A stretch of DNA of 29,486 bases from Bordetella parapertussis (lineage in GTDB: Bacteria > Cyanobacteriota > Cyanobacteriia > PCC-6307 > Cyanobiaceae): NCBI GenBank assembly GCA_943324725.2, contig CALPMR020000008.1, positions 1 to 29,486 on the forward strand, given 5' to 3'. A model generated the notes under the pieces. It had not been told where the DNA came from. It made no database searches and saw nothing but the letters and a program-made list of their open reading frames with translations. Numbering within the stretch: the first letter of the stretch is position 1; every line of letters begins with the position of its first letter. Shown piece by piece: positions 18,749-27,527 of this stretch. The translations under genes were made by a program, and so were the position numbers.

Positions 18749-19966
18749 TCAGGCGGCCACCCGACCGCTGGGCAGCAGGGCGCCATAGAGCGCTTCGAGC
18801 GCTTCGATGTTGCGCTTCAGGGTGTAACGCTCCAGCACCCGCTCGCGGGCACGGCGGCCCAGTTCGGCGGTGAGCACGGGCTGCTCCCGCAGCACCGGCA
18901 ACAGGGTGCGCAGCTGGGTGGTGACGCCCTGGGTGCTGATGACGATGCCCGCTCCCCCCTCGAGCACCTCGCCATCGGCACCGGCATCGGTGGCGACGCA
19001 GGCCGTGCCGCTGGCCATCGCCTCCAGCAGCGCCAGGCTCAGCCCCTCCACCAGCGACGGCAGCAGGAACACCTCGGCCAGCTGCAGCAGGGCCAGGCGG
19101 ATCGCCCGCTCCGGCTCATAGCCCCACCAGATCACGTCGTCCTCGCGGCCATCCTGCAGGGAGGGGCGCAGCGGACCGTCGCCGACGATCACCAGCAGGC
19201 AGCCCTGGGGCCGCACCAGCCGCCAGGCCTTGAGCAGGGCCTCCACGTTCTTCTCGGTGGCGATGCGGCCCATGTAGAGAAACAGCCGGCGACCAGCGAA
19301 ACGCTGCCGCAGCCTGGTCAGTTCGGCAGCCACACCAGCCTGGGGATCCTCCTGGCCAGCCGGAGCCCATTGCAGCGGATCGACCCCATTCGGAATCACC
19401 GCCAGGCGTTCCCGCCGCACCCCCAGCCGCTCCAGCAGATCGGCCTGCAGCTCCGAGAACACGATCACCCGATCAAAGCGGGCCAGGGCCGGCGCATAGA
19501 GCTGATAGGTGAGCTGCTGGGTGCCGCCGGCCAGGTTGCGCAGGGCCGCATCGAAGGCGGGATGGAAGGTGGCCACCAGGGGCAGTCCCAGTTGCTGACA
19601 GAGGTCCGGCAGGCGGAAATCCAGGGGCGAGAGCGTGAGGCTGGCGTGGACCAGATCGGGCTTGAGCCGCTCCAGCGACTCCCTCAGCTCCCGCTGGGCG
19701 CCGGGGGAGGGGATCGTGTACACCTGGGACTTCACCAGGTAGGACAGGGCGACTTCGGGGTTGCCCGGGGTGAGATTGGCGTCGGGCTCAAGGCTGCGGG
19801 CCTCGCTGGCCACCGGCTCATGACGTCCCAGGCCCGCAGGCGGGGTGTCGAAGTGAATGAAGCTGACCCCGTGGCCGCGGCGCCGCAGGGCCTCGGTGAT
19901 GCTGAGGCCGTAGGTGACGTTGCCACAGAACGGGGATTTCTTGCCCAGCCAGGCAATGTGTGCCAC
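18749..19966 (-). CDS. GT4-family glycosyltransferase, GTG start
   Basis: A 405-aa GT-B glycosyltransferase beginning MAHIAWLGKKSPFCGNVTYGLSITEALRRRGH. The N-terminal domain includes PDLVHASLTLSPLDFRLPDLC and VIVFSELQADLLERLGV. The C-terminal domain has LFLYMGRIATEKNVEALL, VIVGDGPLRPSL and the EX7E motif EGLSLALLEAMASGTACVATDAG. Sugar and acceptor are unknown. The start codon is GTG at 19966, preceded by a GAAAGGAACC ribosome-binding region that lies in the loop of a 7-bp hairpin. Translation initiation may therefore be structure-controlled. It is the last gene of the lrtA-deoC-recO-MFS strand, 27 bp after the MFS stop. Confidence 0.9.
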   Translation of the reverse strand: MAHIAWLGKKSPFCGNVTYGLSITEALRRRGHGVSFIHFDTPPAGLGRHEPVASEARSLEPDANLTPGNPEVALSYLVKSQVYTIPSPGAQRELRESLERLKPDLVHASLTLSPLDFRLPDLCQQLGLPLVATFHPAFDAALRNLAGGTQQLTYQLYAPALARFDRVIVFSELQADLLERLGVRRERLAVIPNGVDPLQWAPAGQEDPQAGVAAELTRLRQRFAGRRLFLYMGRIATEKNVEALLKAWRLVRPQGCLLVIVGDGPLRPSLQDGREDDVIWWGYEPERAIRLALLQLAEVFLLPSLVEGLSLALLEAMASGTACVATDAGADGEVLEGGAGIVISTQGVTTQLRTLLPVLREQPVLTAELGRRARERVLERYTLKRNIEALEALYGALLPSGRVAA

Positions 19967-19990
19967 CGGTATGGTTCCTTTCGATACCGG
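19966..19990 (-). promoter_or_regulatory. Hairpin enclosing the ribosome-binding site of the GT4 gene
   Basis: On the minus-strand transcript, CCGGUAU (19990-19984) pairs perfectly with AUACCGG (19972-19966). The 11-nt loop holds AAAGGAA, the only Shine-Dalgarno-like sequence. The last stem base is the first base of the GTG start. The element fills almost the whole gap between the MFS stop and the GT4 start. It could control translation of the downstream gene; a simple coincidence cannot be excluded. Confidence 0.45.
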
Positions 19991-19993
19991 AAA

Positions 19994-21517
19994 TTAGCAG
20001 CGGCGCCAGGGCTGCTCGCTCAGGGCCGCCACCAGGGCCACCGCCGCCAGAGCCCAGAGCACCGGCAGCAGTCCATAACGGCTGACCACAGCCCCCGCCA
20101 GCACCAGCGGCAGGCTGAGGGCGATGTTGATCAGGTTGTTCTGCAGACCGAACACCCGGCCCCGTTGATCCTCGGGGGTGTCCTCCTGGATCGTGGTCTG
20201 GGCCGGGATCGCCAGCAGGGCCGCCCCGACGCCGAGCAGGCCGCAGAGCAGCAGGGTGACGGCGAGATTGCCGCGGGCCTGCCCTAGCAACACCAGGCAG
20301 CAGGCGATCATGCCCAGGCCACTGGAGCCCAGCAGGCGGCGACTGAAGCGATCCCCCAGCTGGGCCATCGCCACCGCACCGATCGCCAGCCCCAGGCCGC
20401 TCATCGCCAGCAAGGTTCCGAAACCCGTGGGCCCCAGGCCGACGATCGTGGCCGCCAGACTGATCGCCAGCACATAGAGCGCCGCCAGCAGGCTGTAGAG
20501 CAACACCAGCTGCAACATGGCGCTGCGCACACTGGGGCGTTCGCGCAGCACCTGGATCCCCTCACCGATCTCCTGCCAGACGGTGACGTTGCGGGGGGGG
20601 CGGACCGGCTCCTCGATGGCGATCGCGGCGATCGCCACGGCGGCGATGCCGTAGCAGAGCGGCAGCAGCACGAACTCACCGCCGTTGAAGCCCAGCCGCT
20701 GCAGCAGGCCATGCATCAGCCGCAGGATCGGATCGCCGAGGGCGAAGCCGACGATCGTGGCCCCCATGCTGGTGGCCTGATAAAGCGAATTGGCAGCCAG
20801 GAGCTGGTGGGAGGGCACCAGCAGGGGGATGGCCGCCTGCTCCGCCGGTGCGAAGAACTGGGTGAGCACCGATTCGAGCACCGTCATCGCCACCAGCGCC
20901 CAGTAGCCCCAGCTCAACCCCAGCCACTGGGGTCCGGGCAACAGCGCCAGCGGTGCCAGCAGCAACAGCCCCGCCCGCAGGGCATTGGAGCTCACCATCA
21001 CCGCCCGTTTCGGCCAGCGATCGGCCCAGACGCCGGCGACGGTGCCCAGCAACATCGCCGGGATCGTGTTGGCCACATAGATGCCGGTGGCCAGCAGGGT
21101 GATGATCTGGGCCCGGTTCTCCACCCCCATGCGAATCGCCGCCGCTGCTTCGGCCAGAGCCGGATCAGCCTGGGGGTTCTCGGTCACCCAGTACTGGGCG
21201 ATCAGGAACACCATCAACACGATGTAGAACTTGTCGGCCAGTTGGGAGAAAATCTGGCCGAGCCAGAGCTGGCGGAAGCCCGGCAGGGCCAGCACCGCCG
21301 CCAGGCCGGTCTCTCCCCCCTTGGCCGCCGCGCCGCGAGGACCCGGAGCCCTGGAGCGGGGGGCAGGGGAGCCGTCCGCTGACGCCTGGGCCGCGGCGCT
21401 TGCTGGTGATCCCTCGAGCCCGGCGCCAACAGGTTGCTCCCTGGGCTGGTCGCCCTGGCCGGGTCCAGCCGAGATGCTTCCCCCAGCAGGGGACAGGGGG
21501 TTGCTGGGATCGTTCAT
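19994..21517 (-). CDS. MFS transporter with a long disordered N-terminus
   Basis: A 507-aa major facilitator superfamily protein. About 75 N-terminal residues are Gly/Pro/Ser/Ala-rich (SPAGGSISAGPG, SPAPRSRAPGPRG) and precede the first membrane-associated block LPGFRQLWLGQIFSQLADKFYIVLMVFLI. The loop-2 signature is GVWADRWPKRAVMVSSNALRA and a second copy is AQLGDRFSRRLLG. About twelve helices are evident. The pattern FFAPAEQAAIPLLVPSHQLLAANSLYQ is typical of the MFS_3/LplT-like group that includes lysophospholipid and enterobactin transporters; the substrate is not known. It lies about 100 bp downstream of recO and just upstream of a GT4 gene. Confidence 0.87.
   Translation of the reverse strand: MNDPSNPLSPAGGSISAGPGQGDQPREQPVGAGLEGSPASAAAQASADGSPAPRSRAPGPRGAAAKGGETGLAAVLALPGFRQLWLGQIFSQLADKFYIVLMVFLIAQYWVTENPQADPALAEAAAAIRMGVENRAQIITLLATGIYVANTIPAMLLGTVAGVWADRWPKRAVMVSSNALRAGLLLLAPLALLPGPQWLGLSWGYWALVAMTVLESVLTQFFAPAEQAAIPLLVPSHQLLAANSLYQATSMGATIVGFALGDPILRLMHGLLQRLGFNGGEFVLLPLCYGIAAVAIAAIAIEEPVRPPRNVTVWQEIGEGIQVLRERPSVRSAMLQLVLLYSLLAALYVLAISLAATIVGLGPTGFGTLLAMSGLGLAIGAVAMAQLGDRFSRRLLGSSGLGMIACCLVLLGQARGNLAVTLLLCGLLGVGAALLAIPAQTTIQEDTPEDQRGRVFGLQNNLINIALSLPLVLAGAVVSRYGLLPVLWALAAVALVAALSEQPWRRC
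20619..20635. repeat. Pair of HIP1 octamers
   Basis: GCGATCGC occurs at 20619-20626 and again at 20628-20635, within the MFS gene. Further copies seen are at 7353, 7554, 11039, 22008, 26657 and 26686. Eight copies against about one expected by composition is the usual cyanobacterial HIP1 enrichment and supports the host assignment. Confidence 0.85.
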
Positions 21518-21598
21518 GTCCCCATCTCCCGGATCCGTGGCTGGTGCATCGGGCCTGGACTCATCGCAGCGGGCTCATCTCGGGGTGCGGATCACTGT

Positions 21599-21626
21599 TG
21601 CCTGCTCACGGGTGCCTGCTCACGGG
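21599..21626. repeat. Perfect 14-bp tandem duplication at the recO stop
   Basis: TGCCTGCTCACGGG is repeated exactly at 21599-21612 and 21613-21626. The second copy contains the recO stop codon (21620-21622). Perfect identity suggests a recent slippage duplication. Confidence 0.8.
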
Positions 21627-22423
21627 GTGCTGCGTGGCGAGGCCGTGGGCTCGAAGGCACTGCGCAGCAGTCTGAAGGCCCGAGGGCGCCGGCCGAGGTG
21701 TTCGCCGCACCAGGCCTCCACCAGATCGAGCAGGTGCAGCCACACCGACTCCGGGCCCATCAGGCCCGCATCCCGGCGGCGCGGCAGGCCCGGCCTGGGC
21801 AGCCGCTGCAGCAGGGCCAGCTCCGAGGCATTGAGCACCACCCGGGCCCCCGGCAGCGCCCCGATTGTCAGCCCCTCCCCTGGCAGCAGGCTGGAGCGCC
21901 ACTCCCAGTCGCCGACCGGGGGCTCCAGAGCCTCACCAGTGCGGGCGCATTGCTGCAGCGGCAGGGCGTAGCCCCCCAGGGCGAGCAGATGCACGCTGCC
22001 CTGCACGGCGATCGCCAGGGCCTCCAGCCGATCGCTGCGCTCCCGCACCACCTCCTCCAATCGGCCCAGCTGCATCAGGACATCGGCCAGAACCCCGGGG
22101 GCGGCCGCCTGCTCGGGCACCAGCTGCAGACACAGCTCACCGAGGGCCTGGGCCGCCGCCAGGGTCTCGAGCCGCTGGCCCAGGCCGCCGTAATTGCGCA
22201 GCACCTGCAGCTGGCGCACCCGCCGCAGGCCGCGGCTGCCGCCCACCTGCAGCCGCAGATGGGCCAGGGGCACGGCGGCCGCCAGGCTGCTTCTGGGCCG
22301 GCGGGCGCCCGGTACCGCCAGGCGCGTCAGCCCCTCGCTCTCGCTCAGCAGGGTCAACAGGCGATCGTTCTCGCCCAGGGGGCGGCAGGTGAGGGCGAGA
22401 CCCTCCAGGAGAATTTCCGGCAT
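21620..22423 (-). CDS. recO: DNA repair protein RecO
   Basis: Recombination mediator that loads RecA with RecR and anneals SSB-coated strands; 267 aa. The N-terminal OB-fold is recognisable: EGLALTCRPLGENDRLLTLLSESEGLTRLAVPGARRPRSSL. The helical C-terminal domain follows, with RQLQVLRNYGGL and LGELCLQLVPEQ. The usual zinc-binding cysteine cluster is reduced: only C159 (LPLQQCARTGE) remains at the expected site, so the zinc site is probably lost. The gene lies 97 bp after deoC on the same strand, an arrangement I associate with picocyanobacteria. The C-terminus is short and variable, next to a 14-bp tandem duplication. Confidence 0.88.
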   Translation of the reverse strand: MPEILLEGLALTCRPLGENDRLLTLLSESEGLTRLAVPGARRPRSSLAAAVPLAHLRLQVGGSRGLRRVRQLQVLRNYGGLGQRLETLAAAQALGELCLQLVPEQAAAPGVLADVLMQLGRLEEVVRERSDRLEALAIAVQGSVHLLALGGYALPLQQCARTGEALEPPVGDWEWRSSLLPGEGLTIGALPGARVVLNASELALLQRLPRPGLPRRRDAGLMGPESVWLHLLDLVEAWCGEHLGRRPRAFRLLRSAFEPTASPRSTP

Positions 22424-22508
22424 GGGCAGCGCTCAGAGATCCGTCCGCCGGCCGGCCGGCCCAGCGCCATGGTCCCGGGGCCGGCATCGCTGCCAGCCCC
22501 GGTGAGGG

Positions 22509-22544
22509 CCTGCACGGCGATCAGCCAAGTCCTGCACGGCGATC
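22509..22544. repeat. Direct repeat CCTGCACGGCGATC, two copies 22 bp apart
   Basis: The 14-mer occurs at 22509-22522 and 22531-22544, spanning the deoC stop codon (22521-22523). A third copy is inside recO at 22000-22013. The copies outside recO may derive from that coding sequence or from a short dispersed repeat built around a HIP1-like core. Confidence 0.7.
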
Positions 22545-23327
22545 GTCAGCAAGACCAGGAAGGTCCTGGCGGCCTTCCTGGCGACGACCTTCAGCGGGAG
22601 CTTCGCCAGAGGCCTCCGCCTCGTCCGGCTCGGCGCCACGGCTTGGATCCCGGCCAGCTGCGGGCCGCCGCAGCGCCTGCATCAGTGCCACGCCGCGGCT
22701 GCTGCCCAGCCGGGTGGCACCGGCCTCCACCAGGGCCATCGCCTGCTCCAGGCCGTTGATGCCGCCGGAGGCCTTCACCGCAGCCCGCCCCCGGGCCAGC
22801 TGCCGCAGCCGCTCCACCTGGGACGGGGTGACCGCTGGCCCGAAGCCGCTGCCGCTTTTGAGCCAGCGCACGCCCGCATCGATGCTCACCTCCACCAGCA
22901 GCTCCAGAGCCTGGGGCTGCAGCCTGCCGATCTCGACGATCACCTTCACCGGCAATCCCAGCTCGGTGATCGCGGCCAGATCATCGAGCACCGCACCGCT
23001 GTCGCCATCGGCGAGGGCACCGAAATCGGGCACCACATCCAGCTCGTCGGCGCCGGCGGCGGCGGCGGCCTCCGCCTCGGCCCGCTTGATCGCAGCCGGC
23101 ACGGCGCCGAAGGGGAAGCCCACCACCGAAATCAGCCGCACCCGATCGCCGCTGGGCAGGCGTTCGCGGGCCACGCCCACCCAGCGCGAGGCCACGCACA
23201 CCCCGGCAAAGCCGAAGTGGCGGGCCTCATCGCAGCAGGTGATCACGGCCTGCCGGCCCCGGTGGGGATCGAGCAGGGCGTGATCAATCAGCGGTGCCAG
23301 ATCCGGCAGTTCGCGACCTCTGGCCAT
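22521..23327 (-). CDS. deoC: Deoxyribose-phosphate aldolase with a repeat-derived C-terminal tail
   Basis: Cleaves 2-deoxyribose-5-phosphate to glyceraldehyde-3-phosphate and acetaldehyde in deoxynucleoside salvage. TIM-barrel enzyme, 268 aa. The Schiff-base lysine is K157 in WLKSGSGFG, the second active-site lysine K185 in VKASGGI, and the acid D98 is in DELDVVPDFG. The phosphate site is near RLGSSRGVALM. The catalytic domain ends around residue 222; the last ~45 residues are charged and Gly/Arg-rich and are encoded by sequence containing a 9-bp hairpin and direct repeats. The tail may have arisen from former intergenic DNA. It starts 3 bp after the lrtA stop. Confidence 0.9.
   Translation of the reverse strand: MARGRELPDLAPLIDHALLDPHRGRQAVITCCDEARHFGFAGVCVASRWVGVARERLPSGDRVRLISVVGFPFGAVPAAIKRAEAEAAAAAGADELDVVPDFGALADGDSGAVLDDLAAITELGLPVKVIVEIGRLQPQALELLVEVSIDAGVRWLKSGSGFGPAVTPSQVERLRQLARGRAAVKASGGINGLEQAMALVEAGATRLGSSRGVALMQALRRPAAGRDPSRGAEPDEAEASGEAPAEGRRQEGRQDLPGLADDRRAGLG
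22555..22581 (-). repeat. 9-bp inverted repeat in the deoC tail, terminator-like
   Basis: CCAGGAAGG (22555-22563) and CCTTCCTGG (22573-22581) are perfect complements around a 9-nt loop. On the minus-strand transcript the hairpin is followed by UCUUGC, a poor U-tract. It lies inside the deoC reading frame, about 32 bp before the stop codon. Confidence 0.55.
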
Positions 23328-23330
23328 CGG

Positions 23331-23918
23331 CTAGGCGTCCTTCGACTGAATGACGCCGAAGCCGCCGTGGTTGCGGCGATAGACCACCTGGATCTGCTCG
23401 GTGCCGGCGTCGCGGAAGACATAGAAGTCGTGATCGACCAGCTCCAGCTGGTGCAACGCCTCCTCCAGATCCATCGACGGCATGGCGAAGTACTTGCGGC
23501 GCACGCCGCGATGGGGGACCACCGCCTCCTTGCCCTCGGTGATCGGCGTGCCGGGAGGGGGCAGATTGGCTGCTCCATTCTCTTCATCGCGGGCGGAGCG
23601 GTGCACCGGGCCCTGGGTGCGCTCCTGCAGACGATCCTTGTAACGATGCAGCTGGCGGCTCAGTTTGCTGGCCACCATGTCAATACTGGCGTAGAGATTT
23701 TCACTGCGCTCCTGGGCCCGGATCACGGTGCCGTTGGCAAACATCGTGACTTCGGCGACCTGCTGGGGAACCCGGGGGTTGCGGGCCACGGACAGGTGCA
23801 CGTCCGCCTCCTTGACCAGGTCGCCGAAGTGGTTGATGGCTCGGCTGATCTTGCTTTCGGTGTAGTCCCGGATGGCCGGGGTGACATCGAGATTGCGGCC
23901 GTGGATGAGCAGTTTCAT
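23331..23918 (-). CDS. lrtA: Light-repressed protein A / long-form hibernation-promoting factor
   Basis: Ribosome-associated protein that dimerises 70S ribosomes into inactive 100S particles and is known in cyanobacteria as light-repressed LrtA. It has 195 aa. The N-terminal S30AE domain (1-100) starts MKLLIHGRNLDVTPAIRDYTESKI and contains KLSRQLHRYKDRLQ. A flexible linker (about 100-135) leads to the C-terminal dimerisation domain RRKYFAMPSMDLEEALHQLELVDHDFYVFRD, ending YRRNHGGFGVIQ. It is the first gene of the minus-strand series with deoC 3 bp behind it, and it faces lipB across a 98-bp divergent region holding an 18-bp inverted repeat. Confidence 0.95.
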   Translation of the reverse strand: MKLLIHGRNLDVTPAIRDYTESKISRAINHFGDLVKEADVHLSVARNPRVPQQVAEVTMFANGTVIRAQERSENLYASIDMVASKLSRQLHRYKDRLQERTQGPVHRSARDEENGAANLPPPGTPITEGKEAVVPHRGVRRKYFAMPSMDLEEALHQLELVDHDFYVFRDAGTEQIQVVYRRNHGGFGVIQSKDA

Positions 23919-23975
23919 CAGGATCTCAGGGCAGATGTCGACCGCCGGGAGAGGAGTCAGGCTGCTGTTTCAGAC

Positions 23976-23993
23976 TGACCCGCTCCCGGGTCA
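23976..23993. promoter_or_regulatory. 18-bp inverted repeat in the lrtA-lipB divergent region
   Basis: TGACCCG-CTCC-CGGGTCA is a perfect 7-bp dyad with a 4-nt centre, 58 bp upstream of lrtA and 24 bp upstream of lipB. It could be a shared operator or, as RNA, a stable tetraloop hairpin in the lrtA leader. Confidence 0.5.
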
Positions 23994-24016
23994 CTGCAGG
24001 CTAGGAACACTCAGCG

Positions 24017-24765
24017 ATGCCCCCCAGGACCAGCGCAATTCTTTTTGAAGCGGCAGTGCCGGTGCCCTTTGAACTGGCCTGGCGATGGCAGCGCCAGCTG
24101 CAGGCGCGCCTGCTGGCCGATCCCGATGGCCCTGAAACCCTGCTGCTGCTGCAGCATCCGCCCTGCTACACCCTCGGCCGCGGCGCCAGCAACGCCCATC
24201 TCGGCTTTGATCCCGCCACGCCGCCCCTGCCCCTGTTCCGCATTGATCGGGGCGGTGAGGTGACCCACCACGCGCCGGGCCAGCTGGTGCTCTATCCGGT
24301 GCTGAATCTGCAGCGCCATGGGGCCGACCTGCACCTCTATCTGCGCCAGCTGGAGGGGGTGGTGATCGATCTGCTGGCCGAGCTCGGCCTGGCGGCGGAG
24401 CGCCAGAACGGCCTCACCGGCGTCTGGCTGGAGGGCCGCAAACTGGCGGCGATCGGCGTCGGCGCCCGCCGCTGGATCAGCCAGCACGGCCTGGCCCTGA
24501 ACGTGAACTGCAGCCTCGCCGGCTATGAGGCGATCGTGCCCTGTGGCCTGAGCGGCCGGGCCGTGGGGCGGCTGAGCGACTGGCAACCCGGCATCACGCC
24601 CGAGCAGCTGCAGGCACCGCTGCTGGCAGCGTTCAGTCGCCGGTTCGGCCTGAAGCTGCGGCCGGCAACGGCGGCCGAAAACCTGCCGGACTGGCCCCAG
24701 AACCTTGCTCCAGCCCCGCGCGGCGGTGATGCTTGGCCGGCGCTCCCTTGCCCGCTCACGCCGCC

Positions 24766-24769
<4 letters not shown>
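24017..24769 (+). CDS. lipB: Octanoyl-ACP:protein octanoyltransferase LipB
   Basis: Transfers octanoate from acyl carrier protein to lipoyl domains, the first step in making lipoyl cofactors such as that of the pdhC-encoded E2 in this window. It has 250 aa. The catalytic pair is K142 in [10 protein letters not shown] and C176 in VPCGLSG. Other signatures are [28 protein letters not shown] and [10 protein letters not shown]. The C-terminal ~40 residues are Pro/Ala-rich and variable. A TAGGAA element lies 9 bp before the ATG. The stop overlaps the start of the acyl synthetase gene (ATGA), implying translational coupling. Confidence 0.95.
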
Positions 24770-26724
<1,955 letters not shown>

Positions 26725-26796
26725 GGTGCCTGAATGGACACTCCGGTTGACCACCGTGCCGTCGCCTGACAGCCTGTGACCTGATTTCGCTCCCCC

Positions 26797-27243
26797 ATGG
26801 CCGACGGCACCACCCTCTCGATCAAGCGCACGATCACGGTGAGGGCCGTGGTGACCCCCCGCTGGAAAGAGGAGGCCGAGCGCGAACTCAGCAATGCCCT
26901 CAGCAACTTCGACGCCCAGTTGGCCCAGCTGGAGCAGGAAGGCCAGCAGGTGATCGATCAGATCCGCCGCCAGAGCGCCAACCCCCTCGACCCCCGCGTG
27001 CAGGAGCAGGTGGGTTCGGTACAGCAGCAGGTGGCCGCCAAGCGCGCTGAGCTGGAGGAACAGAAGCGCCAGGTGCTTGAACAGCAGCGCCAGGTGCGCG
27101 ACCTGGAGATGGAGGCGATCGTCGAGCAGGGGCAGATCGAGAGCTTCACCGACGTGCGCCTGGGCGACAACCTGGTGCAGAAGCTGCAGGCCGCCGTGGT
27201 GGTGCGCGACGGCGTGATCGAGGCGATCGAAGGGGCCGACTGA
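26797..27243 (+). CDS. ylqD: YlqD-family coiled-coil protein
   Basis: A 148-aa protein of the YlqD/DUF2869 family. A short N-terminal beta segment (TLSIKRTITVRAVVTPRWKEEAEREL) is followed by a long glutamine/glutamate-rich coiled coil at about 30-112 (LAQLEQEGQQVIDQIRR, VAAKRAELEEQKRQVLEQQRQ). The C-terminal block is IVEQGQIESFTDVRLGDNLVQKLQAAVVVRDGVI. Function is unknown; it is conserved between the acyl synthetase and pdhC in related genomes, as far as I recall. A strong hairpin begins 24 bp after its stop. Confidence 0.85.
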   Translation: MADGTTLSIKRTITVRAVVTPRWKEEAERELSNALSNFDAQLAQLEQEGQQVIDQIRRQSANPLDPRVQEQVGSVQQQVAAKRAELEEQKRQVLEQQRQVRDLEMEAIVEQGQIESFTDVRLGDNLVQKLQAAVVVRDGVIEAIEGAD

Positions 27244-27266
27244 TCGGTCGCTGCTCCTTACAGGCA

Positions 27267-27301
27267 CTGATCCTGCCGCTGACTGAATGAGGCAGGATCA
27301 G
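27267..27301 (+). terminator. 11-bp stem-loop after ylqD
   Basis: CTGATCCTGCC (27267-27277) and GGCAGGATCAG (27291-27301) form a perfect stem with a 13-nt loop, 24 bp after the ylqD stop. No T-run follows, so it may be an RNA 3'-end stabiliser or a factor-dependent stop. Confidence 0.5.
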
Positions 27302-27340
27302 CTTCTGCTGCACCTCCAGGTCCACGCCCTGGCCAGGCGC

Positions 27341-27363
27341 AGCCCTGCTTTCGGCGGGCTTTT
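27341..27363 (+). terminator. Candidate intrinsic terminator
   Basis: AGCCC (27341-27345) pairs with GGGCT (27356-27360), and TTTT occupies 27360-27363. The sequence recalls the GC-rich hairpin plus GGGCTTTT terminators common in cyanobacteria. The stem is short, with mismatches inside. Confidence 0.5.
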
Positions 27364-27527
27364 CGGCGCTGGTCTCCGGATCGGTTGGACGTACCGGGGG
27401 ATTTCCCCTTCGAGTTCAACCCTTGTCGGTGCCTGGCAGGGCTTCCAGGCAAGGTCGGGGCCGGCGGCTTCCGGCCTGTCCTGAGGCTGGCTCAGACCTA
27501 GCCTCAAAGCCTGCGCGCCAACGGCTG

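Larger units (their letters stand above)
27244..27527 (+). other. Hairpin-rich intergenic region
   Basis: A stretch of 284 bases without a gene but with five successive perfect stems: 27267-27301 (11 bp), 27341-27360 (5 bp plus T-run), 27431-27450 (6 bp), 27459-27476 (6 bp) and 27482-27506 (7 bp). The first two probably end ylqD transcription. The last three lie directly upstream of the racemase-like gene and could be its leader or a separate small RNA. I do not recognise a known RNA family. Confidence 0.5.
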
